The position numbers and the translations under genes are program-made. A stretch of DNA of 7,316 nucleotides, from positions 1 through 7,316 of the forward strand of contig JAHWKS010000254.1 of assembly GCA_019347795.1 (NCBI GenBank), given 5' to 3'. The DNA is from Planctomycetota bacterium (GTDB taxonomy: Bacteria > Planctomycetota > Planctomycetia > Pirellulales > Pirellulaceae). Shown here piece after piece: positions 1 to 5,840 of the stretch; the first letter of the stretch is position 1; every line of letters begins with the position of its first letter. A model generated the notes under the pieces. The model saw nothing but the letters and a program-made list of their open reading frames with translations. It was not told the origin of the DNA and did no database searches.

Positions 1-3000
1 AGCAGCGAGTACATCACCGGCACGGCAAGCAGCGTTAGGAGGAGCGACAGCGTCTGTCCGCCGACCACCAGCACGGCGATGGAGCGGCGTTCTTCGGCGC
101 CGGGGCCGGCGGCGATCAGGAGGGGGAACATGCCCGCGACGAAGGAGATCGCCGTCATCAGGATCGGGCGCAGGCGGTCGCGGTTCGCCTGGAGGATGGC
201 CGCCTCGCGCTCCATGCCGCCGGCGCGGAGCTGGTTCATGTGATCGACCTGGAGGATCGCCGCCTTCTTCACCACGCCGAACAGCACGAGAATGCCCAGG
301 GCGGAGTAGAGATTGAGCGTCTCGCCCCCCAGCCACAGGCTCAAGAGGCCGAACGGCACGGCGATAGGGAGCGAAAACAAAATTGTAAGCGGGTGCACGA
401 GGTGCTCATACTGGGCCGCCAGCACAATGTACATGAACACGAACGACAACAGGAACGTCCAGGAGAAATCCTGCAGCGTGCGGTCCAATTCCCGCCCTCG
501 CCCCAGCACTTGCGTGGCGCAGCCGGGGGGGACGCCCAGCTCTTCGGCCGCGGCTTGCACCGCCTCCAAGCGATCGTTCAGCGCGTATCCTTCGCCGATG
601 TTGCCGCGCACCGCCACCATGCGTTGCCGGTCGAGGCGGTCGATGCGCGAGGCGCTATAGTCTTCCTCGAAGCGCACCAGGTTGTCGATCCGTGTCAGCA
701 CGTTGGCGCCGGCGCCGTGCCCGAGACCGGCGATGAGCGGGGCCGACGACGTGGCGCCGTCATCCGGCGGCTGCGCGCGGACGTAGAGTTGCGAGATCGA
801 TCGCGGGTCGTCGCGGTCCACGCCCACCAGCCGCAGCTCGACGTCGTAGGCGTCGTCCGCGCGGTCGTCGTAGTAACGCGAGACGCGGTCGTCCCCGCCC
901 ACGGCGATTCGCAGTGTCTGGGCGATCTCGCGGACATCGACTCCCAAAGCGGCCGCGCGCTCGCGGTCGATGTGCGCCAACAGATTCGGCGTGCCGCCTT
1001 CGGCCGCGGTCACTCCCTCGCCGTGAGCAACCAGGTCGGGCTTACCGAGTTTCAGCGTCGTGTCTACATCCTCCATGCCGGGAATCTGAGCGACGCGGTC
1101 CCGCAGGCGGCTGCTGTAGTTGGCGAGCGTTTCCAAACTGGGGCCGGTGATCACGAAATCGACATCGACCGGCGCGCCCTGGCGGAACGACGTCAGATTG
1201 CGGACCGACGCCCGCAGTTCCGGATACCGTCCCACAATCTGGCGGACTTCCTGCATCTTGTCACGCTGAGAAAAATTGCCGCGGAAGGCGTCGGCCGGGT
1301 TTCCGGCGAGGGAGGCCTTCACCAGCCGCCCCAGCGAGAAGGTGCGTTCCTCAATGCCTTCCAGACGGATGTAAAGGCTGGCGGAGCTGGCGCCGCCGAT
1401 ACTGCTGCTGCCGACGGTGGCCTGCACATGCTGGACCCCGGGGATCTCCAGGAGGTCAGCCTCGATTACCTCCACCACCCGCTCCATGGCGGCGGCGGTC
1501 GTCCCCCGGGGGCCGCTCAGGCGAACTTCGAACTCCGCCTCGTCCACGTTGGTGGGAATGTAGTCCTGCTGGACCATCTGAAACAGCGGCACATTCGCCG
1601 CGATGACGACCAGCGACGCGCCGATCACCACCCACCGATGCCGCATCGACCACCGCAGGCAGAGCAGGTACCCGGACTCGATCCAGCGGTAGAACCCGCG
1701 CCGCGAGGCGGGCCGATCGGCCGAGCCGGCGTTGGCGCTGCGGAGCATGCGGCTGCACATCATCGGCGTGAGCGAGAAGCTCACCAGCATCGAGATCAGC
1801 ACCGCCACCGTGGCCGTGATGCCGAACTGAAACAACAGCCGCCCGGCGACGCTCGAGAGAAACGACACCGGCAGGAACACGATCACCAGCGAGAGCGTGG
1901 TCGCCAGCACCGCCAGGCCGATCTCGCGGGTGCCTTCAATCGCCGCCGCCTTCGGCCGCAGCCCCTTCTCCTCGATCGTGCGGAAGATGTTCTCCAACAC
2001 CACAATGGCGTCGTCGATCACCACGCCCACCATCAGCACCAGGGCCAGCATTGTCACGTTATTGAGCGTGAAGTCCATCGCCCGCATAAAGGCGAATGTG
2101 CCGATGATCGAGGTGGGAATGGCCACCGCCGCAATCAGCGTCGATCGCCAGGAGCGCATGAACAGCAGCACCACGATGCTCGCCAGGATGCTGCCGGCCA
2201 CCAGATGGCTCTGAATCTCGTGCAAGGCCGCGCGAATGTAGTGCGATTGATCCTGGAGCACCTGGACCTGAACGTCGCCCGGGAGCAGCTCGCGGGCGCG
2301 CTGGAGCCGGTCTTTAACCCCTTCGATCACCTCGACCGTGTTCTCGCCCGACTGCCGCTGCACTTCCAGCACCACGGCGGGCTGGCCGTCGAAACGGGCG
2401 GCGGTGCGGCGCTCCTTCTCCCCGTCGATCGCTTCCCCCAAATCGCGCACCCGGACAGGAACGCCGTCCACGGTGGCGACCACCAGGTTCGAGAAATCGC
2501 CAGCCTCGGGCATGCGTCCCAGCGTCCGGAGGCTTAGCTCCCGGTAACCTGCATCGACCCGGCCGCCGGGAATCTCGGCGTTCTGGCCCATCAGGGCGTC
2601 GTGCACCTGCATGATCGAGAGCCGGTGGGCGGCCAATCGCTCGGCGTCGATGTTGACCTGGACCGCGCGGTCGGTGGCGCCGCTGATCACCACTTCTCCC
2701 ACGCCCGGCGCCGACTCGATGACGTTCTTCACGCTCCGATCGGCCAGGTAGTACAGCTCCCGGCTGGTCCGCGGGCCGGAAACCACCAGCGACATGATCG
2801 GCGAGGCGTCCAGGTCCCGCTTCTGCACCACGGGGGGATCGATTCCCGGCGGCAACCGCTCCATGGCGCCGGACACCGCGTCACGGACGTCTTGCGTGGC
2901 GTTGTCGATGTTGCGGTTGAGATCGAAGGTGAGGATCAAAAACGACGCGCCGTCGCTGGTGATCGACCGCAGCTCGTCCACGCCGGCCACGGTGGCGACG

Positions 3001-3212
3001 GCATCCTCCAGCACCTGGGTCACTTCCGACTCCACCTCGGCCGCCGCGGCGCCGGGATACGTCGTGAAGACCCGCACCGAAGGCATATCGATGTTGGGAA
3101 AGCGATCGATGCCCAACTGGAAGTACGACGCCGCCCCCGCCACCACGAGAGCCGCGATGAGCATCGCCGCAAACACGGGGCGACGAACGCAGATTTGAGC
3201 AAGCCACTGCAC
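1..3212 (-). CDS. RND-family (HAE1-type) multidrug efflux transporter, 3' end cut by window edge
   Basis: Inner-membrane proton-antiport pump that exports drugs or other hydrophobic compounds through a tripartite complex with a fusion protein and an outer-membrane channel. The reverse-strand frame is open for 1070 codons. The GTG at 3212 gives VQWLAQICVRRPVFAAML, the typical start (VRRP then TM1). TM4 carries GVVIDDAIVVLENIF with the paired proton-relay aspartates at residues 400-401. TM10 carries GVVKKAAILQVDHMNQLR with lysines at 982-983, matching the conserved AcrB lysine. The last visible residues, LLTLLAVPVMYSLL, are the usual TM12 end, so probably only a short tail is missing. The DD-to-K distance is about 50 residues longer than in AcrB, pointing to insertions in the second periplasmic domain, near residues 728-746 and 813-843. 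No Shine-Dalgarno precedes the start; the upstream bases are C-rich. The partner fusion protein lies 206 bases upstream. Substrate cannot be told. The family call is secure; a metal (CzcA-type) pump is less likely. Confidence 0.96.
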   Translation of the reverse strand, partial: MQWLAQICVRRPVFAAMLIAALVVAGAASYFQLGIDRFPNIDMPSVRVFTTYPGAAAAEVESEVTQVLEDAVATVAGVDELRSITSDGASFLILTFDLNRNIDNATQDVRDAVSGAMERLPPGIDPPVVQKRDLDASPIMSLVVSGPRTSRELYYLADRSVKNVIESAPGVGEVVISGATDRAVQVNIDAERLAAHRLSIMQVHDALMGQNAEIPGGRVDAGYRELSLRTLGRMPEAGDFSNLVVATVDGVPVRVRDLGEAIDGEKERRTAARFDGQPAVVLEVQRQSGENTVEVIEGVKDRLQRARELLPGDVQVQVLQDQSHYIRAALHEIQSHLVAGSILASIVVLLFMRSWRSTLIAAVAIPTSIIGTFAFMRAMDFTLNNVTMLALVLMVGVVIDDAIVVLENIFRTIEEKGLRPKAAAIEGTREIGLAVLATTLSLVIVFLPVSFLSSVAGRLLFQFGITATVAVLISMLVSFSLTPMMCSRMLRSANAGSADRPASRRGFYRWIESGYLLCLRWSMRHRWVVIGASLVVIAANVPLFQMVQQDYIPTNVDEAEFEVRLSGPRGTTAAAMERVVEVIEADLLEIPGVQHVQATVGSSSIGGASSASLYIRLEGIEERTFSLGRLVKASLAGNPADAFRGNFSQRDKMQEVRQIVGRYPELRASVRNLTSFRQGAPVDVDFVITGPSLETLANYSSRLRDRVAQIPGMEDVDTTLKLGKPDLVAHGEGVTAAEGGTPNLLAHIDRERAAALGVDVREIAQTLRIAVGGDDRVSRYYDDRADDAYDVELRLVGVDRDDPRSISQLYVRAQPPDDGATSSAPLIAGLGHGAGANVLTRIDNLVRFEEDYSASRIDRLDRQRMVAVRGNIGEGYALNDRLEAVQAAAEELGVPPGCATQVLGRGRELDRTLQDFSWTFLLSFVFMYIVLAAQYEHLVHPLTILFSLPIAVPFGLLSLWLGGETLNLYSALGILVLFGVVKKAAILQVDHMNQLRAGGMEREAAILQANRDRLRPILMTAISFVAGMFPLLIAAGPGAEERRSIAVLVVGGQTLSLLLTLLAVPVMYSL

Positions 3213-3246
3213 GGGAGGACGGGGGGAGGGAATTGGGGAAAGGGGG
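3213..3246 (+). other. G-quadruplex-type motif on the pump gene's template strand
   Basis: Five G-runs of three or more lie in 34 bases on the plus strand: 3213-3215, 3221-3226, 3228-3230, 3235-3238 and 3242-3246. The gaps between them are 5, 1, 4 and 3 bases. This satisfies the usual G3+N1-7 quadruplex pattern. The pump gene is read from the minus strand, so the G-rich strand is the template and the mRNA has a C-rich tract abutting the GTG start. Whether it folds or matters in vivo is not known from sequence. Confidence 0.5.
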
Positions 3247-3247
3247 T

Positions 3248-3414
3248 GATGGAGTAGAGAAGTGATGGGGTGGTGGAGAGTAGAGGAGTGTTGGAGTGTT
3301 GGAGTGTTGGGGGATTACCTGAATCGAGGATGCTCCGGCTCAACCCATTACTCCATCACTCCACCACTCCATTATTCCACTCCACCACTCCATTACTCCA
3401 CTTCACCACTCCCC
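3248..3414. repeat. Two inverted arrays of an 8-base repeat forming a long imperfect hairpin
   Basis: This lies in the spacer between the fusion-protein stop and the pump start. The left arm (3248-3313) has three perfect tandem GGAGTGTT units at 3285-3308, preceded by degenerate copies such as GTGATGG, GGTGGAG and GGAGTAG. The right arm (3344-3414) reads in the opposite sense as CCAYYACT units: CCATTACT, CCATCACT, CCACCACT and CCATTATT at 3345-3376, a short CCACT, then CCACCACT and CCATTACT at 3382-3397, and partial copies to 3410. The arms are roughly complementary (GGAGTGTTGG against CCATCACTCC has one mismatch) around a unique 30-base loop near 3314-3343. The hairpin lacks a T-tract, so it is not a classical terminator. 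Similar CACTCC low-complexity spacers recur, as I recall, in planctomycete and related genomes. The short frames across it encode only SITPPLHYSTPPLHYS-like peptides and are not genes. Confidence 0.85.
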
Positions 3415-3418
3415 GCCC

Positions 3419-4690
3419 CTACTCCGCGGACTCGGTTGGCAGCGCCGCTTCGGTCGGCGGCAGCGAGGGCTTTTGAACCGCAATCACGCTTCCGGCGCGG
3501 CCTTCGCGGGAGTTGATGACGACCGAATCGGCGGGCGCCAGACCTTCCAGGATCTCGATTCGCTTTTCTTCGCGGCGGCCGGTGCGGACCGGCTGCTCGC
3601 GCCCCTCCCCGTCGCGCACCACCCAGACTTTTTGCACGCCGGCGAACTCGGTTACCGCGGTTGCGGGGACAGCGAGCGTCGTCGCGGACGGATTGACGAC
3701 GATCTCCGCCTCGGCGAACAACCCCGCCTGCCAACGCAAGTTGGGGTTCGGCACATCCGCCTCGATCCAAAGCGCGCGGCTCGCCTGGTGCACCATCGGG
3801 CTGACGCGCGAAATCGCCGCCTCCACCGGTTGCGGCTCGCCGCTCACTTGAATCCGCACGGTCTGTCCGGGACGCACGGCGGCGGACTTGCTCTCGGGAA
3901 CGCCGGCGGTGTAGCGGAGCTTATCGGCTCGCACCAGGGTCGCCACCGCCTGGCCGACCTGGACGTACTCGCCGGGCGCGGTGCTGCGCTGCTCCACGAC
4001 GCCGTCAAAGGGCGCCACAACCGTCGCGTCCTCCAATCGCTGCCCGGCGAGCGCCAACTCGGCCCGCCGCAAACCGATGAGCGCGATCTGCTCTCCCACG
4101 CCGTTGAGCGCCGACTGGTAGCGAGCCTCGGCGGTTTTCAGCTGCGCCTGGAGCCGCTCGATCTCGGCGGCGCTGACCGACTGCCGCGAAAGTCGCTCCG
4201 TACGCGCGAGAGCGGCTCGAGCTTCCTCGACCAGCGCTCTTTCCAGCACCACGGGCGCCGCCTGATCGCGACGCAGCTCCGTCTCCGACTGCTCGGGGGC
4301 CATGCCCAGCGCGGCGCAAGCCTGACGAAGCTGGGCCTCGGCCTGCTTTACTTCCAATTCCAACTCGCGCCGATCCAACGCCAACAGGGGATCGCCGCGC
4401 TGCACCACCGATCCCAGATCGATCGGCACATTCTCGACGCGGCCGGCGATCTTCGCCCCGATCACGGCCCGCTCGTGACCCATCAGGCTTCCCTGCACGC
4501 GAACCACGTCCGGCCAGACCTCGCGCCGCGCTTCGACGACGGCCACCTCCCGCGCCGCCGAAGGGGCGGCCGTCGAAGTCTCCTCCGGCGAGTTGGAAGG
4601 AGCACAGCCGGCGAACCAGATCGCCGCCAGGCCCCACAGAGCGATCCCTCGCCTCAGGCTGGAACTGAATGGAATCACCCGCACGTGCAT
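3419..4690 (-). CDS. RND efflux periplasmic adaptor (membrane fusion protein, HlyD/AcrA type), lipoprotein
   Basis: Periplasmic adaptor linking the RND pump encoded next to it to an outer-membrane channel. The protein has 423 residues, usual for the family. The ATG at 4690 gives an N-terminus with R13-R14, a hydrophobic stretch and a lipobox-like FAGC with Cys29, so it is probably lipid-anchored. Then come a first half-lipoyl/barrel segment (MGHERAVIGAKIAGRVENV, then VVQRGDPLLALD), a long alpha-helical hairpin rich in Glu, Leu and Arg (about residues 115-240), the second lipoyl half (VVAPFDGVVEQRSTAPGEYV), a beta-barrel domain (VPESKSAAVRPGQTVRIQV) and a membrane-proximal domain ending GRREEKRIEILEGLAPADSV. 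An upstream TTG or ATG extension to 4780 is possible in frame but would place 30 odd residues before the signal peptide, so I rejected it. The Shine-Dalgarno is weak (a GGA about 12 bases upstream). The pump gene follows after 206 bases. Confidence 0.93.
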   Translation of the reverse strand: MHVRVIPFSSSLRRGIALWGLAAIWFAGCAPSNSPEETSTAAPSAAREVAVVEARREVWPDVVRVQGSLMGHERAVIGAKIAGRVENVPIDLGSVVQRGDPLLALDRRELELEVKQAEAQLRQACAALGMAPEQSETELRRDQAAPVVLERALVEEARAALARTERLSRQSVSAAEIERLQAQLKTAEARYQSALNGVGEQIALIGLRRAELALAGQRLEDATVVAPFDGVVEQRSTAPGEYVQVGQAVATLVRADKLRYTAGVPESKSAAVRPGQTVRIQVSGEPQPVEAAISRVSPMVHQASRALWIEADVPNPNLRWQAGLFAEAEIVVNPSATTLAVPATAVTEFAGVQKVWVVRDGEGREQPVRTGRREEKRIEILEGLAPADSVVINSREGRAGSVIAVQKPSLPPTEAALPTESAE

Positions 4691-4768
4691 CAGGTCGGTT
4701 TCCGTCACAAATACAACAAGGGCGTCGCCCGGTGATCGGCGCCCACATGCGCTCCAATCCAAACGGCG

Positions 4769-4798
4769 ATTGTACCACAACCCGAACGTCGCTTGTCA
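4769..4798 (-). promoter_or_regulatory. Candidate promoter for the efflux gene pair
   Basis: In the 105-base gap between the Rdx-like gene and the fusion protein, the minus strand shows a good -10 hexamer, TACAAT (4774-4769). An off-consensus -35, TGACAA (4798-4793), lies 18 bases upstream and overlaps the stop codon of the preceding gene. It would leave a leader of about 70 bases. A GC-rich inverted repeat (GGGCG...CGCCC, about 4745-4720) followed by a T-rich stretch lies within that leader and could act as an attenuator or weak terminator. All of this is pattern matching only. Confidence 0.27.
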
Positions 4799-5089
4799 TG
4801 CACGCAAGTCCGGCCGATCGGAATGGCCCAGGCTCTTGTCCGGGGCGATGGCGTCGCGAAGGCGTTGCTTCAGCTCTTTCAGCTCCGGGAGACGGCCCTC
4901 ATCGGCGCGGGACCAGATGAGTTGCTCGCCGGCGCGAACTTCAAAGACGCCTCCTTCACCGGGGACCAGGGCGACCTCGCCGATCTCCTTCTCAAATGTC
5001 GTAAGAAGCTCCTGCGCCACCCAGGCGGCGCGGAGCAGCCAGCGGCAGCCGGTGCAGTAGACGATCTCGACGCGGGGCTCGTGCGGCAT
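4796..5089 (-). CDS. SelT/SelW/SelH (Rdx) family thioredoxin-like redox protein, Cys form
   Basis: A 97-residue protein with the features of the bacterial Rdx/SelW-like family. These are a first beta strand VEIVYCTGCRWLLRAAW with the CxxC pair at Cys12 and Cys15, a following helix (AQELLTTF), a strand with LVPGEGGVFEV, a basic WSRADEGRLPELKELKQRLRD segment, and the common ending SLGHSDR. The family has a thioredoxin-like fold and is thought to take part in thiol redox reactions; the substrate is unknown. The second active-site position is an ordinary TGC cysteine codon, so this is not a selenoprotein. There is no signal peptide, so it is cytoplasmic. The ATG at 5089 is 3 bases after the stop of the upstream zipper protein, which suggests translational coupling; no clear Shine-Dalgarno is seen. 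The length is normal for the family. Confidence 0.93.
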   Translation of the reverse strand: MPHEPRVEIVYCTGCRWLLRAAWVAQELLTTFEKEIGEVALVPGEGGVFEVRAGEQLIWSRADEGRLPELKELKQRLRDAIAPDKSLGHSDRPDLRA

Positions 5090-5092
5090 GGG

Positions 5093-5314
5093 TCAGGCGC
5101 CAAGGCGGCTGCGAAGCTCCTTCACTTCCTCCCGAAGCCGGGTGTTCTCCGCCTCGAGCTGCGCCAGGCGGTCCGTGACTTCCCCTTCCTTCGGCCGCAT
5201 CACCAACCCGACCACGGCGATCACGCCCGCGATGAAGGCTGCGAAGCAGACCAAGCCGAGAAGGATGACCACGATCTCTGCCAAACCGATGCCGAACATC
5301 CCGCCCGACTCCAT
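5093..5314 (-). CDS. Small single-span membrane protein with a C-terminal leucine zipper
   Basis: A 73-residue protein of unknown function. Residues about 11-39 are a strongly hydrophobic stretch (one long or two short membrane helices), followed by the basic RPK at 40-42. Residues 46-71 form a near-perfect coiled coil with V46, L50, L53, N57, L60, V64, L67 and L71 at alternating 4/3 spacing. N57 sits at an a-type position, as in dimeric zippers of the GCN4 type. The start MFGIGLAEIVVILLG at residue 6 resembles the TatA N-terminus, but the FG hinge and amphipathic helix are missing, so I do not call it TatA. The ATG at 5314 is chosen because a GGGAG lies 7 bases upstream; the TTG at 5320 is too close to that site. 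An internal ATG at 5299 is a weaker alternative. The gene sits between the Cys-cluster gene (42-base gap) and the Rdx-like gene (3-base gap), probably in one transcript. It likely dimerises at the cytoplasmic face of the inner membrane. Confidence 0.8.
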   Translation of the reverse strand: MESGGMFGIGLAEIVVILLGLVCFAAFIAGVIAVVGLVMRPKEGEVTDRLAQLEAENTRLREEVKELRSRLGA

Positions 5315-5321
5315 CTTCAAG

Positions 5322-5326
5322 CTCCC
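5322..5326 (-). promoter_or_regulatory. Shine-Dalgarno GGGAG deciding the zipper-protein start
   Basis: On the minus strand GGGAG is followed by 7 bases and then ATG (5314-5312). This fixes that ATG over the TTG at 5320, which would be only one base from the site. Confidence 0.6.
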
Positions 5327-5356
5327 AGATCCAGATCCCGTCCGGCGGCGGGAAAC

Positions 5357-5827
5357 CTACTTCACTTCGCGGCGACGCAGCTCGATCGGTCCCTGGCAAC
5401 AGTCGCAGTGTTTCAGCTCGTACATGGCGATGGCGCAGATGTCGCACCAATAATCCAGTTCATACCTGCTCCCGTCCTTGATCTCGTAGAGCCGAATGAC
5501 CTGCGCGAAGGGGGAATCGTCAAAACGCCGGACCAGCAGCTCCACGCCCATCTTCCGCAGCCGCTCATCCCGGCGAAACCCCCGCCCGCGAACGTCCTCG
5601 ACGATCGGCACAAGCCGGCCGTCCGTTGTCTGAAGCGCGATCACGCGCTTCTCCGCCTCTGGCACAACGGTCACGCCGTGCTCCTCGCCCATCGCCTCGA
5701 AGAGCCACACGACCCGCCCCCGCAGCGTCTCCGACTCATGCCCCTCATCCTGCGCGAAACACGGGAAAGCGCAGAGCAGCGCCGCAACCGCAACTCCAAT
5801 TTGCAATTTGCATTTTTCAATTTGCAC
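5357..5827 (-). CDS. Secreted hypothetical protein with C-terminal cysteine cluster
   Basis: I do not recognise this 156-residue protein. The GTG start at 5827 has an AAGGA Shine-Dalgarno 8 bases upstream. The N-terminus, MQIEKCKLQI then GVAVAALLCAFPCFA, looks like a Sec signal peptide with cleavage near CFA-QD at residue 25-26. A charged mixed alpha/beta middle follows (WLFEAMGEEHGVTVVPEAEK; LVPIVEDVRGRGF; GVELLVRRF; IRLYEIKDG). The C-terminal 30 residues carry Cys128, Cys131, Cys141, Cys143 and Cys144 (WCDICAIAMYELKHCDCC, then QGPIELRRRE), a CxxC-x9-CxCC pattern that could bind zinc or another metal, or form disulfides. The n-region of the signal peptide is encoded by a 7-base tandem repeat, which is odd (see the repeat entry). 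It starts 12 bases after the stop of the upstream secreted protein, so the two are very likely co-transcribed. A role in the envelope is inferred only from the signal peptide. Confidence 0.8.
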   Translation of the reverse strand: MQIEKCKLQIGVAVAALLCAFPCFAQDEGHESETLRGRVVWLFEAMGEEHGVTVVPEAEKRVIALQTTDGRLVPIVEDVRGRGFRRDERLRKMGVELLVRRFDDSPFAQVIRLYEIKDGSRYELDYWCDICAIAMYELKHCDCCQGPIELRRREVK

Positions 5828-5838
5828 TTTTCAATTCC
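5797..5838. repeat. Six 7-base AT-rich tandem units (CAATTTG type) at a gene junction
   Basis: Plus-strand units are CAATTTG, CAATTTG, CATTTTT, CAATTTG, CACTTTT and CAATTCC, in register from 5797 to 5838. They stand out sharply from the GC-rich surroundings. The array starts within the signal-peptide codons of the Cys-cluster protein, contains its GTG start (5827-5825) and most of its Shine-Dalgarno, and ends two bases before the upstream gene's stop codon (5842-5840). Three 7-mers make 21 bases, so one frame reads a repeating EKCKLQI-like heptapeptide. Spacers with this signature recur, in my memory, in planctomycete genomes. Confidence 0.85.
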
Positions 5839-5840
5839 TT
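5836..5840 (-). promoter_or_regulatory. Shine-Dalgarno AAGGA for the Cys-cluster gene
   Basis: Minus-strand AAGGA lies 8 bases upstream of the GTG start (5827-5825) and overlaps the last base of the preceding gene's TGA stop (5842-5840). It supports GTG as the start and suggests that termination and re-initiation are coupled. Confidence 0.55.

Noticed and set aside
240..2537. A 765-codon open frame on the plus strand
   Set aside because: It is antisense to the RND pump. Its product is low-complexity, rich in His, Gln, Arg and Ala, while the minus-strand frame matches the pump along its full length. Long antisense frames are common in GC-rich genes.
3248..3414. CRISPR array or intrinsic terminator
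   Set aside because: The units are 8 bases long, degenerate and lack spacers, so it is not CRISPR. The hairpin has no T-tract in either direction, so it is not a classical terminator.
3262..3516. Short frames across the spacer repeat giving YSITPPLHYSTPPLHYS-like peptides
   Set aside because: The peptides are direct translations of the 8-base repeat and have no other support as genes.
3473..4735. A 420-codon plus-strand frame
   Set aside because: Antisense shadow of the membrane fusion protein; the product has no recognisable domain and is rich in His, Arg and Leu.
4704..4745. Rho-independent terminator after the Rdx gene
   Set aside because: A GGGCG/CGCCC pairing with a following T-rich stretch exists, but the stem is short with a large loop and the T-run is interrupted, so I mention it only as a possible attenuator.
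4691..4780. Upstream start extending the fusion protein by 30 residues
   Set aside because: The extension precedes a normal lipoprotein signal peptide and would bury it, and it overlaps the candidate promoter region.
5045..5056. Selenocysteine in the SelW-like protein
   Set aside because: Both positions of the CxxC motif are TGC cysteine codons; there is no in-frame TGA at the active site.
5093..5299. TatA/TatE identity for the small membrane protein
   Set aside because: Only the first residues (MFGIG...E) resemble TatA. The FG hinge and the amphipathic helix are replaced by a longer hydrophobic span and a zipper.
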